Origin: Mesorhizobium sp. LHD-90
Lineage (GTDB): Bacteria; Pseudomonadota; Alphaproteobacteria; Rhizobiales; Rhizobiaceae
Direction: 5' to 3'
Length of the DNA stretch: 64,000 nucleotides
Assembly (NCBI RefSeq): GCF_030929505.1
Contig: NZ_JAVFVV010000006.1
Coordinates: forward strand, 288,434 to 352,433
Both the position numbers and the translations under genes were made by a program. This document shows positions 54,992 to 63,872 of this stretch, in pieces. The stretch's first letter is position 1, and each line of letters begins with the position of its first letter. Below the pieces are notes generated by a model. That model saw only the letters and a program-made list of their open reading frames with translations, had not been told where the DNA came from and did no database searches.

Positions 54992-55831
54992 TCACAACAT
55001 CCTCGCAATCCTCCTGATCGACCGTGCCACTGCAAGCTCGCGCTCCTCGTCGATCGCATTGTCGTCGCTGGCGTGCCAGGCGGCGGAAAGGCAGCCATAG
55101 GCGAAGGCATGGTCGAGGATTCTTCGCTCGTCCTGCCGGAGTGTTTTGGCAAACACCGCAGCCATGAAGGCGATGCGGTTCTCGTCCAGGCAGAGGTCGT
55201 CGCGCTCCAACGGGTTGTAAAAAAGATTGGCGGCATCGAAGCCGGGATCGCCCAGCACACCCTTCGGGTCGATCGCCAGCCAGCCGCGGGGCGAAAGCAA
55301 GATGTTGTCGTGGTGCAGGTCGCCGTGCAGCGGGCGAATGTCCTTGGGGTCCGATAGCAGGCGTTCGGCGGTAATGGCTGCCTCGACATAGAGACTGTCT
55401 TTGTCCGCGGCACGGTCGGCTTTCGCCCTGTCGAACAGGGCTGCGAAACGTTCGCGCAGCGGTTGGAGTTCGGCCGGCGGCGGCTGCCGAGACGGCGCGT
55501 GCAGTTTTGCCATGACCTCGGCGGCGATCTCGGTGGCGGCATTGTCGCCGAACTCGGCGATTTCAGCGGAAAGATGCCGCTCGCCGGCATATTCGATCAG
55601 CATCTGCGAGCCGTCGAAACCGAAGAGTCTTACCGCGCCGTGGCCGCCCCGCCATTTCAGCAGATGCGCGCCGCGCAACTCGTCCTCGACATCGTCAAAG
55701 GGTTTTAGGGCCTTGACGATCGCCGGCGTGCCGTCAGCGCGGAAAACTTTCCAGATGCGGCTGGAGAAGGTTTCGGCAATGAGGATGGGAGAGGAGAGGC
55801 GCCAATGTGAGGGGAAGGTGGGCGGGTTCAT
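54992..55831 (-). CDS. Aminoglycoside phosphotransferase family protein (APH(6)-like)
   Basis: A 279-aa kinase-like protein with the APH catalytic loop RPLHGDLHHDNILL (HGDxxxxN) and metal motif LAIDPKGVLGDPGFDAANLF. The N-lobe has RADGTPAIVKALKP and LLKWRGGHGAVRLFGFDG. Its pattern is closest to APH(6)/streptomycin phosphotransferases and hydroxyurea phosphotransferases. In soil bacteria such genes are often chromosomal housekeeping kinases, so resistance is not implied. It is convergent with the regulator gene. Confidence 0.85.
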   Translation of the reverse strand: MNPPTFPSHWRLSSPILIAETFSSRIWKVFRADGTPAIVKALKPFDDVEDELRGAHLLKWRGGHGAVRLFGFDGSQMLIEYAGERHLSAEIAEFGDNAATEIAAEVMAKLHAPSRQPPPAELQPLRERFAALFDRAKADRAADKDSLYVEAAITAERLLSDPKDIRPLHGDLHHDNILLSPRGWLAIDPKGVLGDPGFDAANLFYNPLERDDLCLDENRIAFMAAVFAKTLRQDERRILDHAFAYGCLSAAWHASDDNAIDEERELAVARSIRRIARML

Positions 55832-56182
55832 TGATGATTGAGAGTTGGGGATGGAATGGGAAATTTCAGTTGCTCCCTCTCAAATTCAGTTGCCCCTCTC
55901 TTGGATTTTCTACGACTTAGCGTCGCTTCTTCCTCGCCTGTCGGCTCGGCGCTCCGCTAAGGTCGTGAAAATCCATTCTCCCCCGCAAGGGGGGAGATAA
56001 CGCGCTTCGCCGTTTGCGCCAATCGCAGACGTTGGTAATTGGCGCGGATGCCGGTGCCAGCCTATCTCTCCCCTTGCGGGAGAGAAAGCGATTTCAACAT
56101 CTTAGCTGGAGCAGGGCGAAGCCCGTCAGCGACAACTAAGTGTTAGAAATCGCAAGTGAGGGGCAGCACTTGAGGCCATCAC
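55832..56182. repeat. Repeat-rich intergenic region (double inverted repeat)
   Basis: Two overlapping palindromic units. 55907-55924 (ATTTTCTACGACTTAGCG) pairs with 55955-55972, and 55967-55999 pairs with 56063-56095 (cores CTCCCCCGCAAGGGGGGAG and CTCTCCCCTTGCGGGAGAG). These resemble dispersed rhizobial repeats. No gene is present; the argC stop follows at 56183. Confidence 0.7.
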
Positions 56183-57109
56183 CTACGCCCCGATCATCAG
56201 ATCGAGATTTTGCACCGCCGCACCCGACGCGCCCTTGCCGAGATTGTCGTAGACGGCGAGCAGCACCGCCTGGGCGCGCTTGTCGTTGGCGAAGACGTAG
56301 AGTTTCATCGTGTTGGTGTCGTTGTAACGCTCGGGATCGATCTCCGGCAGGCGTTCGCTCTGTGCATAGGGCGCGACCTCGACGTCGCCGCCGCCAAGCC
56401 CGGCATAGTGGTCGGCAAGTGCCGCGTGCAATTCCCTGCCGGTCGGCACGCGCTCCAGCGTGCCCAATTGCAGCGGCACCATGGTGATCATGCCCTGCGC
56501 AAAATTGCCGACCACCGGCTGCATCAGCGGATCGCGTGAAAGTCCAGCATATTTACGGAGTTCCGGCACGTGCTTGTGCTGGAAGGTGAGGCCGTAGGGG
56601 AAAAATTCCGGCGCGCTGTCACCCTTTCTCTCATAGTCCTCGATCATGGTGCGGCCGCCGCCGGAATAGCCGGAAATACCATTCATCGACACCGGCAGAT
56701 CGGCAGGAAGCAGGCCGGCAGCGATCAGCGGGCGTAGCGTGGCGATCGGCCCCTGCGGCCAGCAGCCGGGATTGGCGACGCGCTTGGCGCCGGCGATTGC
56801 CTTGGCCTGGTTTCTGTCCATCTCGGCGAAACCGTAGGTCCAGCCGTCGGCCACGCGGTGCGCGGTCGAGGCGTCGATGACCCGTGTCGTGTCGTTGGAA
56901 ATCAGCGACACGCTCTCCTTCGCCGCGTCGTCGGGCAGGCAGAGGATGGCGACGTCGGCGGCATTGAGGAACTCGGCGCGGGCGGAAATATCCTTGCGGC
57001 GCTCGACGGGGACCGAGATGACCTCGAGATCGCCGCGGCCGGCCAGGCGCGCCCGGATCTGCAGGCCGGTGGTGCCGTGTTCGCCGTCGATGAAGATTTT
57101 CGGTTTCAT
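56183..57109 (-). CDS. argC: N-acetyl-gamma-glutamyl-phosphate reductase
   Basis: A 308-aa enzyme of arginine synthesis that reduces N-acetylglutamyl phosphate to the semialdehyde with NADPH. It is the shorter type-2 ArgC: IFIDGEHGTTGLQI (nucleotide binding), CLPDDAAKESVSL, DASTAHRV, the active-site Cys in VANPGCWPQG, and GISGYSGGGRTMIEDYE. No arg neighbour is adjacent; agmatinase lies upstream on the same strand, 31 bases away. Confidence 0.96.
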   Translation of the reverse strand: MKPKIFIDGEHGTTGLQIRARLAGRGDLEVISVPVERRKDISARAEFLNAADVAILCLPDDAAKESVSLISNDTTRVIDASTAHRVADGWTYGFAEMDRNQAKAIAGAKRVANPGCWPQGPIATLRPLIAAGLLPADLPVSMNGISGYSGGGRTMIEDYERKGDSAPEFFPYGLTFQHKHVPELRKYAGLSRDPLMQPVVGNFAQGMITMVPLQLGTLERVPTGRELHAALADHYAGLGGGDVEVAPYAQSERLPEIDPERYNDTNTMKLYVFANDKRAQAVLLAVYDNLGKGASGAAVQNLDLMIGA

Positions 57110-57140
57110 GCCAGTCGTTCCGTTCGAAGTTGCCGCGGGC

Positions 57141-58142
57141 CTATATGCCGGTTCCGTGATTGAGCCCGGCAGCGCCGTTGTTATTCATCTCCTCGAGCCT
57201 GGCCTTCCGCTCCGCCAACAGGCCGAGATAATGCTGCGCCACCGTCGAGCCCGCGATGGCCGTTATATCGGCATGGTCGTAGGCCGGTGCAACCTCGACG
57301 ACGTCGGCGCCGACGATGTCGAGCTGGCCAAGCTGGCGCAGCACCGACAGCATTTTCGCGGAGGAAGGCCCGCCGGCCACCGGCGTGCCGGTTCCCGGCG
57401 CGAAGGCGGGATCGAGGCAGTCGATATCGAAGGTGACGTAGACCTTGTGGCCGCCGGTGCGCTCGACGATGGCGTAGGCGATGTCGGAGGCGCGCATCTC
57501 CTCGACCTCATGGCCGTAGAGGATCTTTATGCCGAAATCCTCCGGCGCGTGGGTGCGGATGCCGATCTGGATCGAGCGTTCGGGGTCGATGATGCCGGCG
57601 CGGGCGGCGCGCGCCACGAAGGAGCCGTGGTCGATGCGTTTGTCCTCGTCGAACCAGGTGTCCTGGTGCGCGTCGAACTGCACCAGCGCCATCGGCCCGT
57701 GAACGGCGGCGTGCGCCTTCAGCAGCGGCCACGTCACGTAATGGTCGCCGCCGAGCGACAGCAGGAAGGCGCCCGCCTTCAGGATCTTTGCCGCCTCGCG
57801 CTCGATCGTGGCCGGGGTCTTCTGGTGGTTGCCGTAGTCGAGACGGCAGTCGCCATAGTCGACCACGGCCAGCTTTTCGAACAGGTCGCGATGGAAGGGG
57901 TATTGCGGGTCGTTGTCCATGATGACGGAGGCGCGGCGAATCGCCTGCGGCCCGAATCGGGCGCCCGGCCGGTTGGAGACGGCGGCGTCGAACGGGATGC
58001 CCCAGACGACGGCGTCGGCGCCGGCGAGGTTCTTGGTGTAGCGGCGGCGCATGAAAGACAGCGCTCCGGCATAGGTGGGGTCGCCGGCGCGGCCGGTGTT
58101 CGAGCGGGCGGTGAAGGCGTGGTCGATCCCCGATGCCGGCAT
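57141..58142 (-). CDS. speB: Agmatinase
   Basis: A 333-aa ureohydrolase that hydrolyses agmatine to putrescine and urea. The binuclear Mn sites are intact: LSLGGDHYVTW, VQFDAHQDTWF, and FDIDCLDPAFAPGTGTP, plus GIPFDAAVSNRPGARFGPQAIR. Length is normal. Upstream of argC on the same strand and probably cotranscribed; the two link arginine and polyamine metabolism. The agmatinase versus guanidinobutyrase or related choice is not certain from sequence. Confidence 0.9.
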   Translation of the reverse strand: MPASGIDHAFTARSNTGRAGDPTYAGALSFMRRRYTKNLAGADAVVWGIPFDAAVSNRPGARFGPQAIRRASVIMDNDPQYPFHRDLFEKLAVVDYGDCRLDYGNHQKTPATIEREAAKILKAGAFLLSLGGDHYVTWPLLKAHAAVHGPMALVQFDAHQDTWFDEDKRIDHGSFVARAARAGIIDPERSIQIGIRTHAPEDFGIKILYGHEVEEMRASDIAYAIVERTGGHKVYVTFDIDCLDPAFAPGTGTPVAGGPSSAKMLSVLRQLGQLDIVGADVVEVAPAYDHADITAIAGSTVAQHYLGLLAERKARLEEMNNNGAAGLNHGTGI

Positions 58143-58306
58143 GAATGGTCCCTCATGTTTTCGCGCGGCAAGGTATTGGCGGAATAAGACAGCGGCGCAA
58201 CCAAAAAATGCCTCCCGGGTCGGCCAACGCTGAGCCGGCTTCGTTCACCCACCTGTCACGGCGGGCCGCTATCAGGCCGCAACTGCATGAACCGGGAGCG
58301 AGTCGG

Positions 58307-59326
58307 ATGCGCCGCCCTTTCATCGTTATGCTGCTTTGCCTGCTGGCTACCCTGCCGATGCCGGCGGCGGCGCAACAGGGGCGGACGAGCCAGATCCTCG
58401 ACCGCTTCGAGAATGCCAACCGCTGGCGCGACCACGTCATGGTCGTTGCGCATCGCGGCGGCTGGAAGGAGAACGGGATCATCCGCTGGGCGGAGAACTC
58501 CCGGGCCGGCATGCGCTATGCGATCGGGCTCGGCGTCGAAATGGTGGAACTCGACGTGCGCATGTCGAGCGACGGCAAGTATGTGGTGATGCACGACAAC
58601 GGGCTGGAGCGCACCACGGATTGCACCGGCGAGGTCTTTGCGCGCACTGTGGCCGAGCTGAAGACCTGCCACCTCAAGGTCGAGGGCAGCGGCGAGGTGA
58701 CCGACGAGACGGTGCCGACGCTGGCCGAGATGCTGGAGGTCACGAAAGGGCAGGTGCTGGTCAACATCGACAACAAGCTCGGCCCCGACCACATCGCCGG
58801 TATGGTGGCGGTGGCGCGCGGGCTCGGCATGGAAGGCGAGGTCGTCCTCAAGGAGAACATTTTTTCGGCCGCGCGGCTGGCGGCGGTGGAGGCAGCGGTG
58901 GCGGATGCCGGGCCGGGGTTCCGGTTCATGCCGATCATCGCCGACGACGCTGTCGAGGACCCGCGTTTCGTCGAGACGGTGACGCGGACCTTTGCCGCCG
59001 ACATGGTGGAGATGGTTGCGTGGCGCGGCGAAAGGCGCCTGCTGCCCTCCGAAGGCGGCGCTCTTTTCTCAGCGCGCATGCGCGCGGTGGCGGCACGCGG
59101 CGACTGGCACCTTTGGGTGAACACCTATCCGATCGTCAACCTGCCGAGCGGTTTTACGGGACGCGGGCGTGGCGATGAACTGGCCGTGCAGGCGGGCTTT
59201 CCGGAGGAAGTCTTCGGCTTCTGGGCCGAGCGCGGCGCGACCGTCATCCAGACGGACGAGCCGAAAGCGGCGATCGAATGGCTGGAGCAGAACGGGATGC
59301 GCCAGCCGTATGGCCTGACGAACTGA
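58307..59326 (+). CDS. Glycerophosphodiester phosphodiesterase
   Basis: A 339-aa secreted GDPD. Signal peptide MRRPFIVMLLCLLATLPMPAAA (cleavage near 23). Catalytic motifs: VVAHRGGWKENG (HR), EMVELDVRMSSDG (ExD), VVMHDNGLERTT (H), NIDNKLG, and the C-terminal TVIQTDEPKAAIEWL. It hydrolyses glycerophosphodiesters to alcohols and glycerol-3-phosphate in the periplasm. The start at 58307 gives the signal peptide; an upstream extension to 58145 is rejected. Confidence 0.93.
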   Translation: MRRPFIVMLLCLLATLPMPAAAQQGRTSQILDRFENANRWRDHVMVVAHRGGWKENGIIRWAENSRAGMRYAIGLGVEMVELDVRMSSDGKYVVMHDNGLERTTDCTGEVFARTVAELKTCHLKVEGSGEVTDETVPTLAEMLEVTKGQVLVNIDNKLGPDHIAGMVAVARGLGMEGEVVLKENIFSAARLAAVEAAVADAGPGFRFMPIIADDAVEDPRFVETVTRTFAADMVEMVAWRGERRLLPSEGGALFSARMRAVAARGDWHLWVNTYPIVNLPSGFTGRGRGDELAVQAGFPEEVFGFWAERGATVIQTDEPKAAIEWLEQNGMRQPYGLTN

Positions 59327-59384
59327 AAATAGGTGAGGCCGGGCTCCGGGGTGTCGAGCATCTCCGGCAACGTCCGCGCTGCTC

Positions 59385-60527
59385 TCAAAACCCGCTTTGC
59401 ACCTTGTAGGGCTGCGGCAGCGCATGCGCGTTGTTGAGTGCCAGCGCCAGTTCGGTGATATGCAGTGCCCGCCGGCCAGAGAAGAACGGTGGCTTTCCCG
59501 CCTCGATCGCCTTGGCCTGGGCGGCGATGCCGCGGCAAAAATCGATCTGGGAGGGAAAGTTGGGCAGCGCCGCGCTGGATGCGACGGGGTAGGGCAGGCG
59601 CTGTCCGGCGGCGGGCTTCCACGGGAAAAAGCGGCCGAGCTTTGCCTCCAGCCGGTTGGCGATCCGGGTTGCGAGTTTTCGCGGGCCGCCCGTCTCCTCG
59701 ACGAAGACGGCGGAGCGGTTGTCCCACAGATCGCGCACGGTGATCGTGCCCCCGTCGCCCAGAATCGTCAGCGAGCGATCCTTCGGTGCGGCGAGGCCGG
59801 AAGTGAGGCGCGCGACGACGCCATCACGAAAAGTCAGGCAGCCGACCGAAAAGTCCGGCGCCATGACGATGTTTTCCGTGCCCGGTCCTTTGTTGGGAAA
59901 GGTGACGGCGGAGAAAGCGGTGAGCGTTTCGACCGCGCCGAACAGCGACACCAGCCACGACAGCGCGTAGCCGGCGTGCTCCAGCGTGCAGCCGATCTCG
60001 AATTCGTGCAGGCCGGGCCAGGGCGCGCCCGAGCGTGAGCGCCAGGTCGCCCATTTGTCGCGGAATACCGGGCCGTCCTCCATCTCGGCGTAGACGAGAC
60101 GGGGCGTGCCGATGCGGCCTTCGGCAAGTGCCGCGGCGACCAGCCCATGGGCGTCGCTCAGGGCATTGGCGGGTGCGGTGGCGAGCGTCAGCTTCTTTTG
60201 CTCGGCAAGCTCGACCAGCAGGGCGGCGTCCGCAAAATCCATGGCGAGCGGCTTTTCGCAGTAGACGTGTTTTTCCGCCTCGAGTGCGGCGCGGGACACT
60301 TCGAAATGGCTTTCCGGTGTGGTCAGGTTGACGACGATTTTTACCCGCGGGTCGGCGAGCAGCGCGGCCAGCGATGCGTATTTGTGCACCTTGTGGAAGG
60401 ATGAAAACTGGTCGAGCCGCGCCGGCGATCGATCGTAGACGCCGGCGAGCTTGAGGCCGGTATGGTTGGCCAGCGTCGTCAGATAATAGTCGGCGACGAA
60501 ACCCGTCCCGACGATCGCGATGTCCAT
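59385..60527 (-). CDS. Gfo/Idh/MocA family oxidoreductase
   Basis: A 380-aa NAD(P)-dependent oxidoreductase. N-terminal Rossmann fold IAIVGTGFVADYYLTTL, VVNLTTPESHFEVSRAALEAEKHVYCEKPLAMD (the EKP motif with catalytic Lys), then the C-terminal alpha/beta domain (HEFEIGCTLEHAGYALSWLVSLFG). Members act on sugars or related polyols; substrate unknown. Adjacent to an acyltransferase-3 gene on the same strand, a pairing common in polysaccharide loci. Confidence 0.92.
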   Translation of the reverse strand: MDIAIVGTGFVADYYLTTLANHTGLKLAGVYDRSPARLDQFSSFHKVHKYASLAALLADPRVKIVVNLTTPESHFEVSRAALEAEKHVYCEKPLAMDFADAALLVELAEQKKLTLATAPANALSDAHGLVAAALAEGRIGTPRLVYAEMEDGPVFRDKWATWRSRSGAPWPGLHEFEIGCTLEHAGYALSWLVSLFGAVETLTAFSAVTFPNKGPGTENIVMAPDFSVGCLTFRDGVVARLTSGLAAPKDRSLTILGDGGTITVRDLWDNRSAVFVEETGGPRKLATRIANRLEAKLGRFFPWKPAAGQRLPYPVASSAALPNFPSQIDFCRGIAAQAKAIEAGKPPFFSGRRALHITELALALNNAHALPQPYKVQSGF

Positions 60528-60591
60528 CGTTGGCCGCCAGTCAGTGAGCGATGGTCAAGCGTCTAGGCCGGAAAACTTACGAAAGCATTTT

Positions 60592-61671
60592 TCAGGCATG
60601 GGAGCGGCGCTGGCCGGGTGCGTTGGTCGCGGCGGCAAGCCGCGCGGCGGTGGTCCTGCGCTGGCCGGTCCTGGCGTTCATCCAGGCGAGCATCGGCTTT
60701 TCGATCGAGAGATAAAGCAGGATGCCGCCGATCGCCGCAGCCGACAGCGTGACCGCGACGAAGGCAAAAGCCTGCCAGCCGTCGCCGCCGAGGCCGGCGG
60801 CGGTCCACAGTTTGGTCAGCACGGCCAGGCCGATGCCGTGCGACAGGTAGATGGAATAGGAGGCGTCGCCGATCATCAGTAGCGGCTGGAAAGGCTGCCG
60901 GCGCAGCAGGTTTTCGGCGAAGACGGAACCACCGACGATCATCGCCGCCGGCAGGCCGAGGCTGACGATGCGCGGCAGCGTCGACCCGGCGCCGAGATAG
61001 AGCAGTGCAAAACCGGCGACGACCAGCGTCAGCGACATTGCGGTCGAAAGCGTCACGCCGCGCAGCCACAGCCAGGCGAGCAGCGCGCCGGCGGCGAATT
61101 CCAGCACCAGCGTGTCGGTGTAGAAGGCGGCCGCGCCGCCCTGCGGCACGAACGGGCCGGCAGCGGCAAGCAGCGACAGCGCGCCGAGCAGCGAGATCAG
61201 CCGCCAGCGTTTCGGCAGGAAAAGGCAGAGCGCGAAAATGAGGTAAAAAGCCATCTCGTAGTTCAGCGTCCACCCGGGGATGAGCAGCGGTACGGCGGCT
61301 TCGAGTTTTGGGTGCGGCCAGGGGATGAACAGCATCGAGGCCACAAAATGTGCGGGATCGAACACGGCGGTCGACAGCAGGTCCGGCTTCACCAGAGCGA
61401 CGGCGGCAAGGAACAGGGTGAGCGCCCAGTAGAGCGGGACGATGCGAATCAGCCGCTTGCGCACGAACTCGGCAGGCGACGGATAGGCCTTTTCGGCCAT
61501 GATCCACATGATGAAGCCGCTGATGACGAAAAAGATGTCGACGCCGGCGAGCCCGACCATGAACTGTTCGTCGTGGCCGCCCGTGCCCATGCGCGCCAGC
61601 ACGTCGAAGGCGTGGAAGGCCACCACCATCATCGCCGCGATGCCGCGCAGATACTGGAGCGATACGATCAT
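60592..61671 (-). CDS. Acyltransferase 3 family membrane protein
   Basis: A 359-aa polytopic membrane protein with the acyltransferase-3 signature LQYLRGIAAMMVVAFHAFDVL (catalytic His), GVDIFFVISGFIMWIM, RKRLIRIVPLYW, GWTLNYEMAFYLIF and GDASYSIYLSHGI. Such proteins O-acylate exopolysaccharide, LPS or nodulation factors. The ATG at 61671 gives the family N-terminus; a longer frame to 61950 is rejected. Not adjacent to the main polysaccharide cluster. Confidence 0.93.
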   Translation of the reverse strand: MIVSLQYLRGIAAMMVVAFHAFDVLARMGTGGHDEQFMVGLAGVDIFFVISGFIMWIMAEKAYPSPAEFVRKRLIRIVPLYWALTLFLAAVALVKPDLLSTAVFDPAHFVASMLFIPWPHPKLEAAVPLLIPGWTLNYEMAFYLIFALCLFLPKRWRLISLLGALSLLAAAGPFVPQGGAAAFYTDTLVLEFAAGALLAWLWLRGVTLSTAMSLTLVVAGFALLYLGAGSTLPRIVSLGLPAAMIVGGSVFAENLLRRQPFQPLLMIGDASYSIYLSHGIGLAVLTKLWTAAGLGGDGWQAFAFVAVTLSAAAIGGILLYLSIEKPMLAWMNARTGQRRTTAARLAAATNAPGQRRSHA

Positions 61672-61954
61672 TTGCGGCTGGCCCTGCGGTTGTCCCCCAT
61701 GCCCCTGTCCCGATTGGGGACAAGGCTCTTCCACAAGCTGTGATAGCAAGAAGCATGCCGGAAATGGCCGTGGCGGACCAGATCGCCGACCGGCGCTGAC
61801 CAGCCTTAACAAAGGGCTGATTGCAGGTTCGTCAGGCTGCGGCCCGGATATTAGCGGAGGCGCCCGGTCAACACGGATTGGCCGATCGGGCACAACCCGG
61901 GGCGTGTCTCCTGCGACATCCGTCCGGGCGACGCAAACCTGACGCGCCAACGAA
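61672..61954. other. Intergenic region before the rpsI terminator
   Basis: About 280 bases with no supported gene. It presumably carries the promoter of the acyltransferase gene. Nothing else recognised. Confidence 0.4.
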
Positions 61955-61978
61955 AAAGGCCGCGCGAACGCGGCCTTT
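61955..61978 (-). terminator. Terminator downstream of rpsI
   Basis: Perfect 10-bp arms AAAGGCCGCG (61955-61964) and CGCGGCCTTT (61969-61978) with loop CGAA; on the minus strand it is followed by a T run (61957-61953). It lies 44 bases past the rpsI stop. Confidence 0.9.
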
Positions 61979-62021
61979 CCGGATTGTAACCGAACTGCCA
62001 GCCGGCAGTTCCGTCGGCGTT

Positions 62022-62498
62022 TTAGCGCTTCGAGAACTGGAAGCTGCGGCGGGCCTTCGCCTTGCCGTACTTCTTGCGCTCGACCGTGCGGCTGTCGCGG
62101 GTAAGGAAGCCGCCCTTCTTGAGCACGCCGCGCAGGCCGGGCTCGTAATAGGTCAGCGCCTTGGAGATGCCGTGGCGCACCGCGCCGGCCTGGCCGGACA
62201 AGCCGCCGCCGGTGACGGTGGCGATGATGTCGAACTGGCCGCCGCGGTTGGTGGCGACGATCGGCTGCTGCAGGATCATCTGCAGAACCGGCCGGGCGAA
62301 ATAGGCCTCGAATTCCTTGTCGTTGACGATGATCTTGCCGGAGCCGGGCTTGACCCAGACGCGGGCGATGGCGTCCTTGCGCTTGCCGGTGGCATAGGCG
62401 CGGCCCTGCTTGTCCAGCTTCTGGACGTGAACGGGGGCGGCGGGCTGCGGCGTGGCAGCAACCGTGCCGAGGTCTGCGAGCGAGTTGAGCTCAGCCAT
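62022..62498 (-). CDS. rpsI: 30S ribosomal protein S9
   Basis: A 158-aa S9 with the conserved [42 protein letters not shown] and the basic C-terminus [19 protein letters not shown] that reaches the P-site tRNA. The N-terminal extension ([11 protein letters not shown]...) is usual in alphaproteobacteria. Two bases after rplM. Confidence 0.99.
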   Translation of the reverse strand: MAELNSLADLGTVAATPQPAAPVHVQKLDKQGRAYATGKRKDAIARVWVKPGSGKIIVNDKEFEAYFARPVLQMILQQPIVATNRGGQFDIIATVTGGGLSGQAGAVRHGISKALTYYEPGLRGVLKKGGFLTRDSRTVERKKYGKAKARRSFQFSKR

Positions 62499-62500
62499 GA

Positions 62501-62965
62501 TCAGGAAACCTTCTTGTTCTTGCTGTTCAGCGCGCCGACGTCGAGCGTCTCGGGCTGCTGGGCTGCGTGCGGGTGCTCGGCGCCACCATAGACGCGGAGG
62601 TTCTTCATCTGGCGACGGCCGAGCGGACCGCGCGGGATCATGCGCTCGACGGCCTTTTCCAGCACGCGCTCGGGGAAGCGGCCTTCCAGAAGCTGGCGCG
62701 CGGTGCGCTCCTTGACGCCGCCGGGATGGCCGGTGTGCCAGTAATAGACCTTGTCGGTGTATTTCTTGCCGGTGAGCACGACCTTGTCGGCGTTGATGAT
62801 GATGACGTTGTCGCCGTCATCGACATGCGGGGTGAAGGTCGGCTTGTGCTTGCCGCGCAGGCGGTTGGCGACGATGGAGGCGAGACGGCCGACGACGAGA
62901 CCCTCGGCGTCGATCAGCACCCACTTCTTCACCACTTCCGCGGGCTTCTGCGAAAAGGTTTTCAT
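62501..62965 (-). CDS. rplM: 50S ribosomal protein L13
   Basis: A 154-aa L13: [58 protein letters not shown] and [22 protein letters not shown]. Start at 62965 ([16 protein letters not shown]). It heads the rplM-rpsI operon. Confidence 0.99.
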   Translation of the reverse strand: MKTFSQKPAEVVKKWVLIDAEGLVVGRLASIVANRLRGKHKPTFTPHVDDGDNVIIINADKVVLTGKKYTDKVYYWHTGHPGGVKERTARQLLEGRFPERVLEKAVERMIPRGPLGRRQMKNLRVYGGAEHPHAAQQPETLDVGALNSKNKKVS

Positions 62966-63168
62966 TGTGTCTGCTTTCGTTGGGACCTTCACGAGGAAGG
63001 CGTTTCTTGTTGCTTGCTTTGGCGGCTCTTATGCCAAAAATGAAACGGCGGCCCGGGGACCGCCGCTTTCGATGCGGTCTATAGGCGAGGCGATTTTCCG
63101 CGTCAAGCGTAGAAGGTTTTACGTTCTGCAAAAAGATCAAATAAAATCAAAAGGATAGATTTGAGGTA

Positions 63169-63681
63169 TTATTTTACCTCATTGCGTGACGGCTTGTCGT
63201 TGTCCTGAATCTCTGCTGTGCCGGCGCCAATGATGATCTCTTCGACGACAGCGACTTCATCGGCCGTCTCCACCGCGACAATCTCTTCGACGACTTCCAC
63301 CGGTCTCGGGTCGCAGGAGACCAGCCACTCGGCGAAGGAAAACTGCGACCAGCCACCGGGCAGGCTCGGGGCCGTCAACGGGCGCATCGGCGCCACCGGT
63401 TTTGCAGGCCGAACCGGGCTGACGGCGCGCACGACATTGACCGGCCGCAGCGGACGGCCGAAACCGCGCAACGGCGCATCAGGGTTCCAGGCGACCGGCC
63501 GCCCGTCGAGGTCGAATACATGCGGGCCGATCACCGGGCCGATCCAGCGGCCCGAGCGCGCCGACCAGGCGTGGCCGTTGGCGATGAAGGCGGCATATGC
63601 CATGTCGGTGTCGAACAGGAATTTCTGCGGTTGCATCCATCCGACCAGGTCGCAGCCGGGGGAGAAGAGGGGGGTGAGCAT
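63169..63681 (-). CDS. Hypothetical protein, possible 4-fold beta-flower domain
   Basis: A 170-aa protein. Residues about 14-70 have repeated short strands with W/F: DLVGWMQPQKFLFDTDMAYAAFIANGHAWSARSGRWIGPVIGPHVFDLDGRPVAW. This resembles the 4-fold beta-flower proteins, in which short strands are followed by Gly-Trp turns. A Pro/Arg-rich linker follows, then an acidic Glu/Val-rich C-terminus (VEVVEEIVAVETADEVAVVEEIIIGAG). No signal peptide. The fold assignment is a pattern guess. Confidence 0.6.
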   Translation of the reverse strand: MLTPLFSPGCDLVGWMQPQKFLFDTDMAYAAFIANGHAWSARSGRWIGPVIGPHVFDLDGRPVAWNPDAPLRGFGRPLRPVNVVRAVSPVRPAKPVAPMRPLTAPSLPGGWSQFSFAEWLVSCDPRPVEVVEEIVAVETADEVAVVEEIIIGAGTAEIQDNDKPSRNEVK

Positions 63682-63872
63682 TGGCGTCCAAGGTCCTCGA
63701 CTGATGTCTTATAGCTGACGCCGTTCACACGGTCTAAGGGGCTAATTCGGTCTGGTCGGCTCCTGACGTTTTCGGACACGTCGGACCGATTTTAGAGTCC
63801 CCGATAGGGGATCAGGAAACCCCACGCCTTTAGGCGGCTGGGATGGAGACGCATCCGGTGTAGATTGGCTGC
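63682..63872. other. Left-end region of an IS200/IS605-type element
   Basis: The region upstream of tnpA contains small hairpins: TCCCC/GGGGA (63798-63802 with 63807-63811) and CGCC-TTTA-GGCG (63825-63836). Single-strand hairpins near the ends are what TnpA of this family recognises. The exact left end cannot be set without the right end. Confidence 0.45.

Noticed and set aside
54992..55831. Acquired antibiotic-resistance gene
   Set aside because: Composition matches the chromosome and no mobile features adjoin; more likely a chromosomal APH-like kinase.
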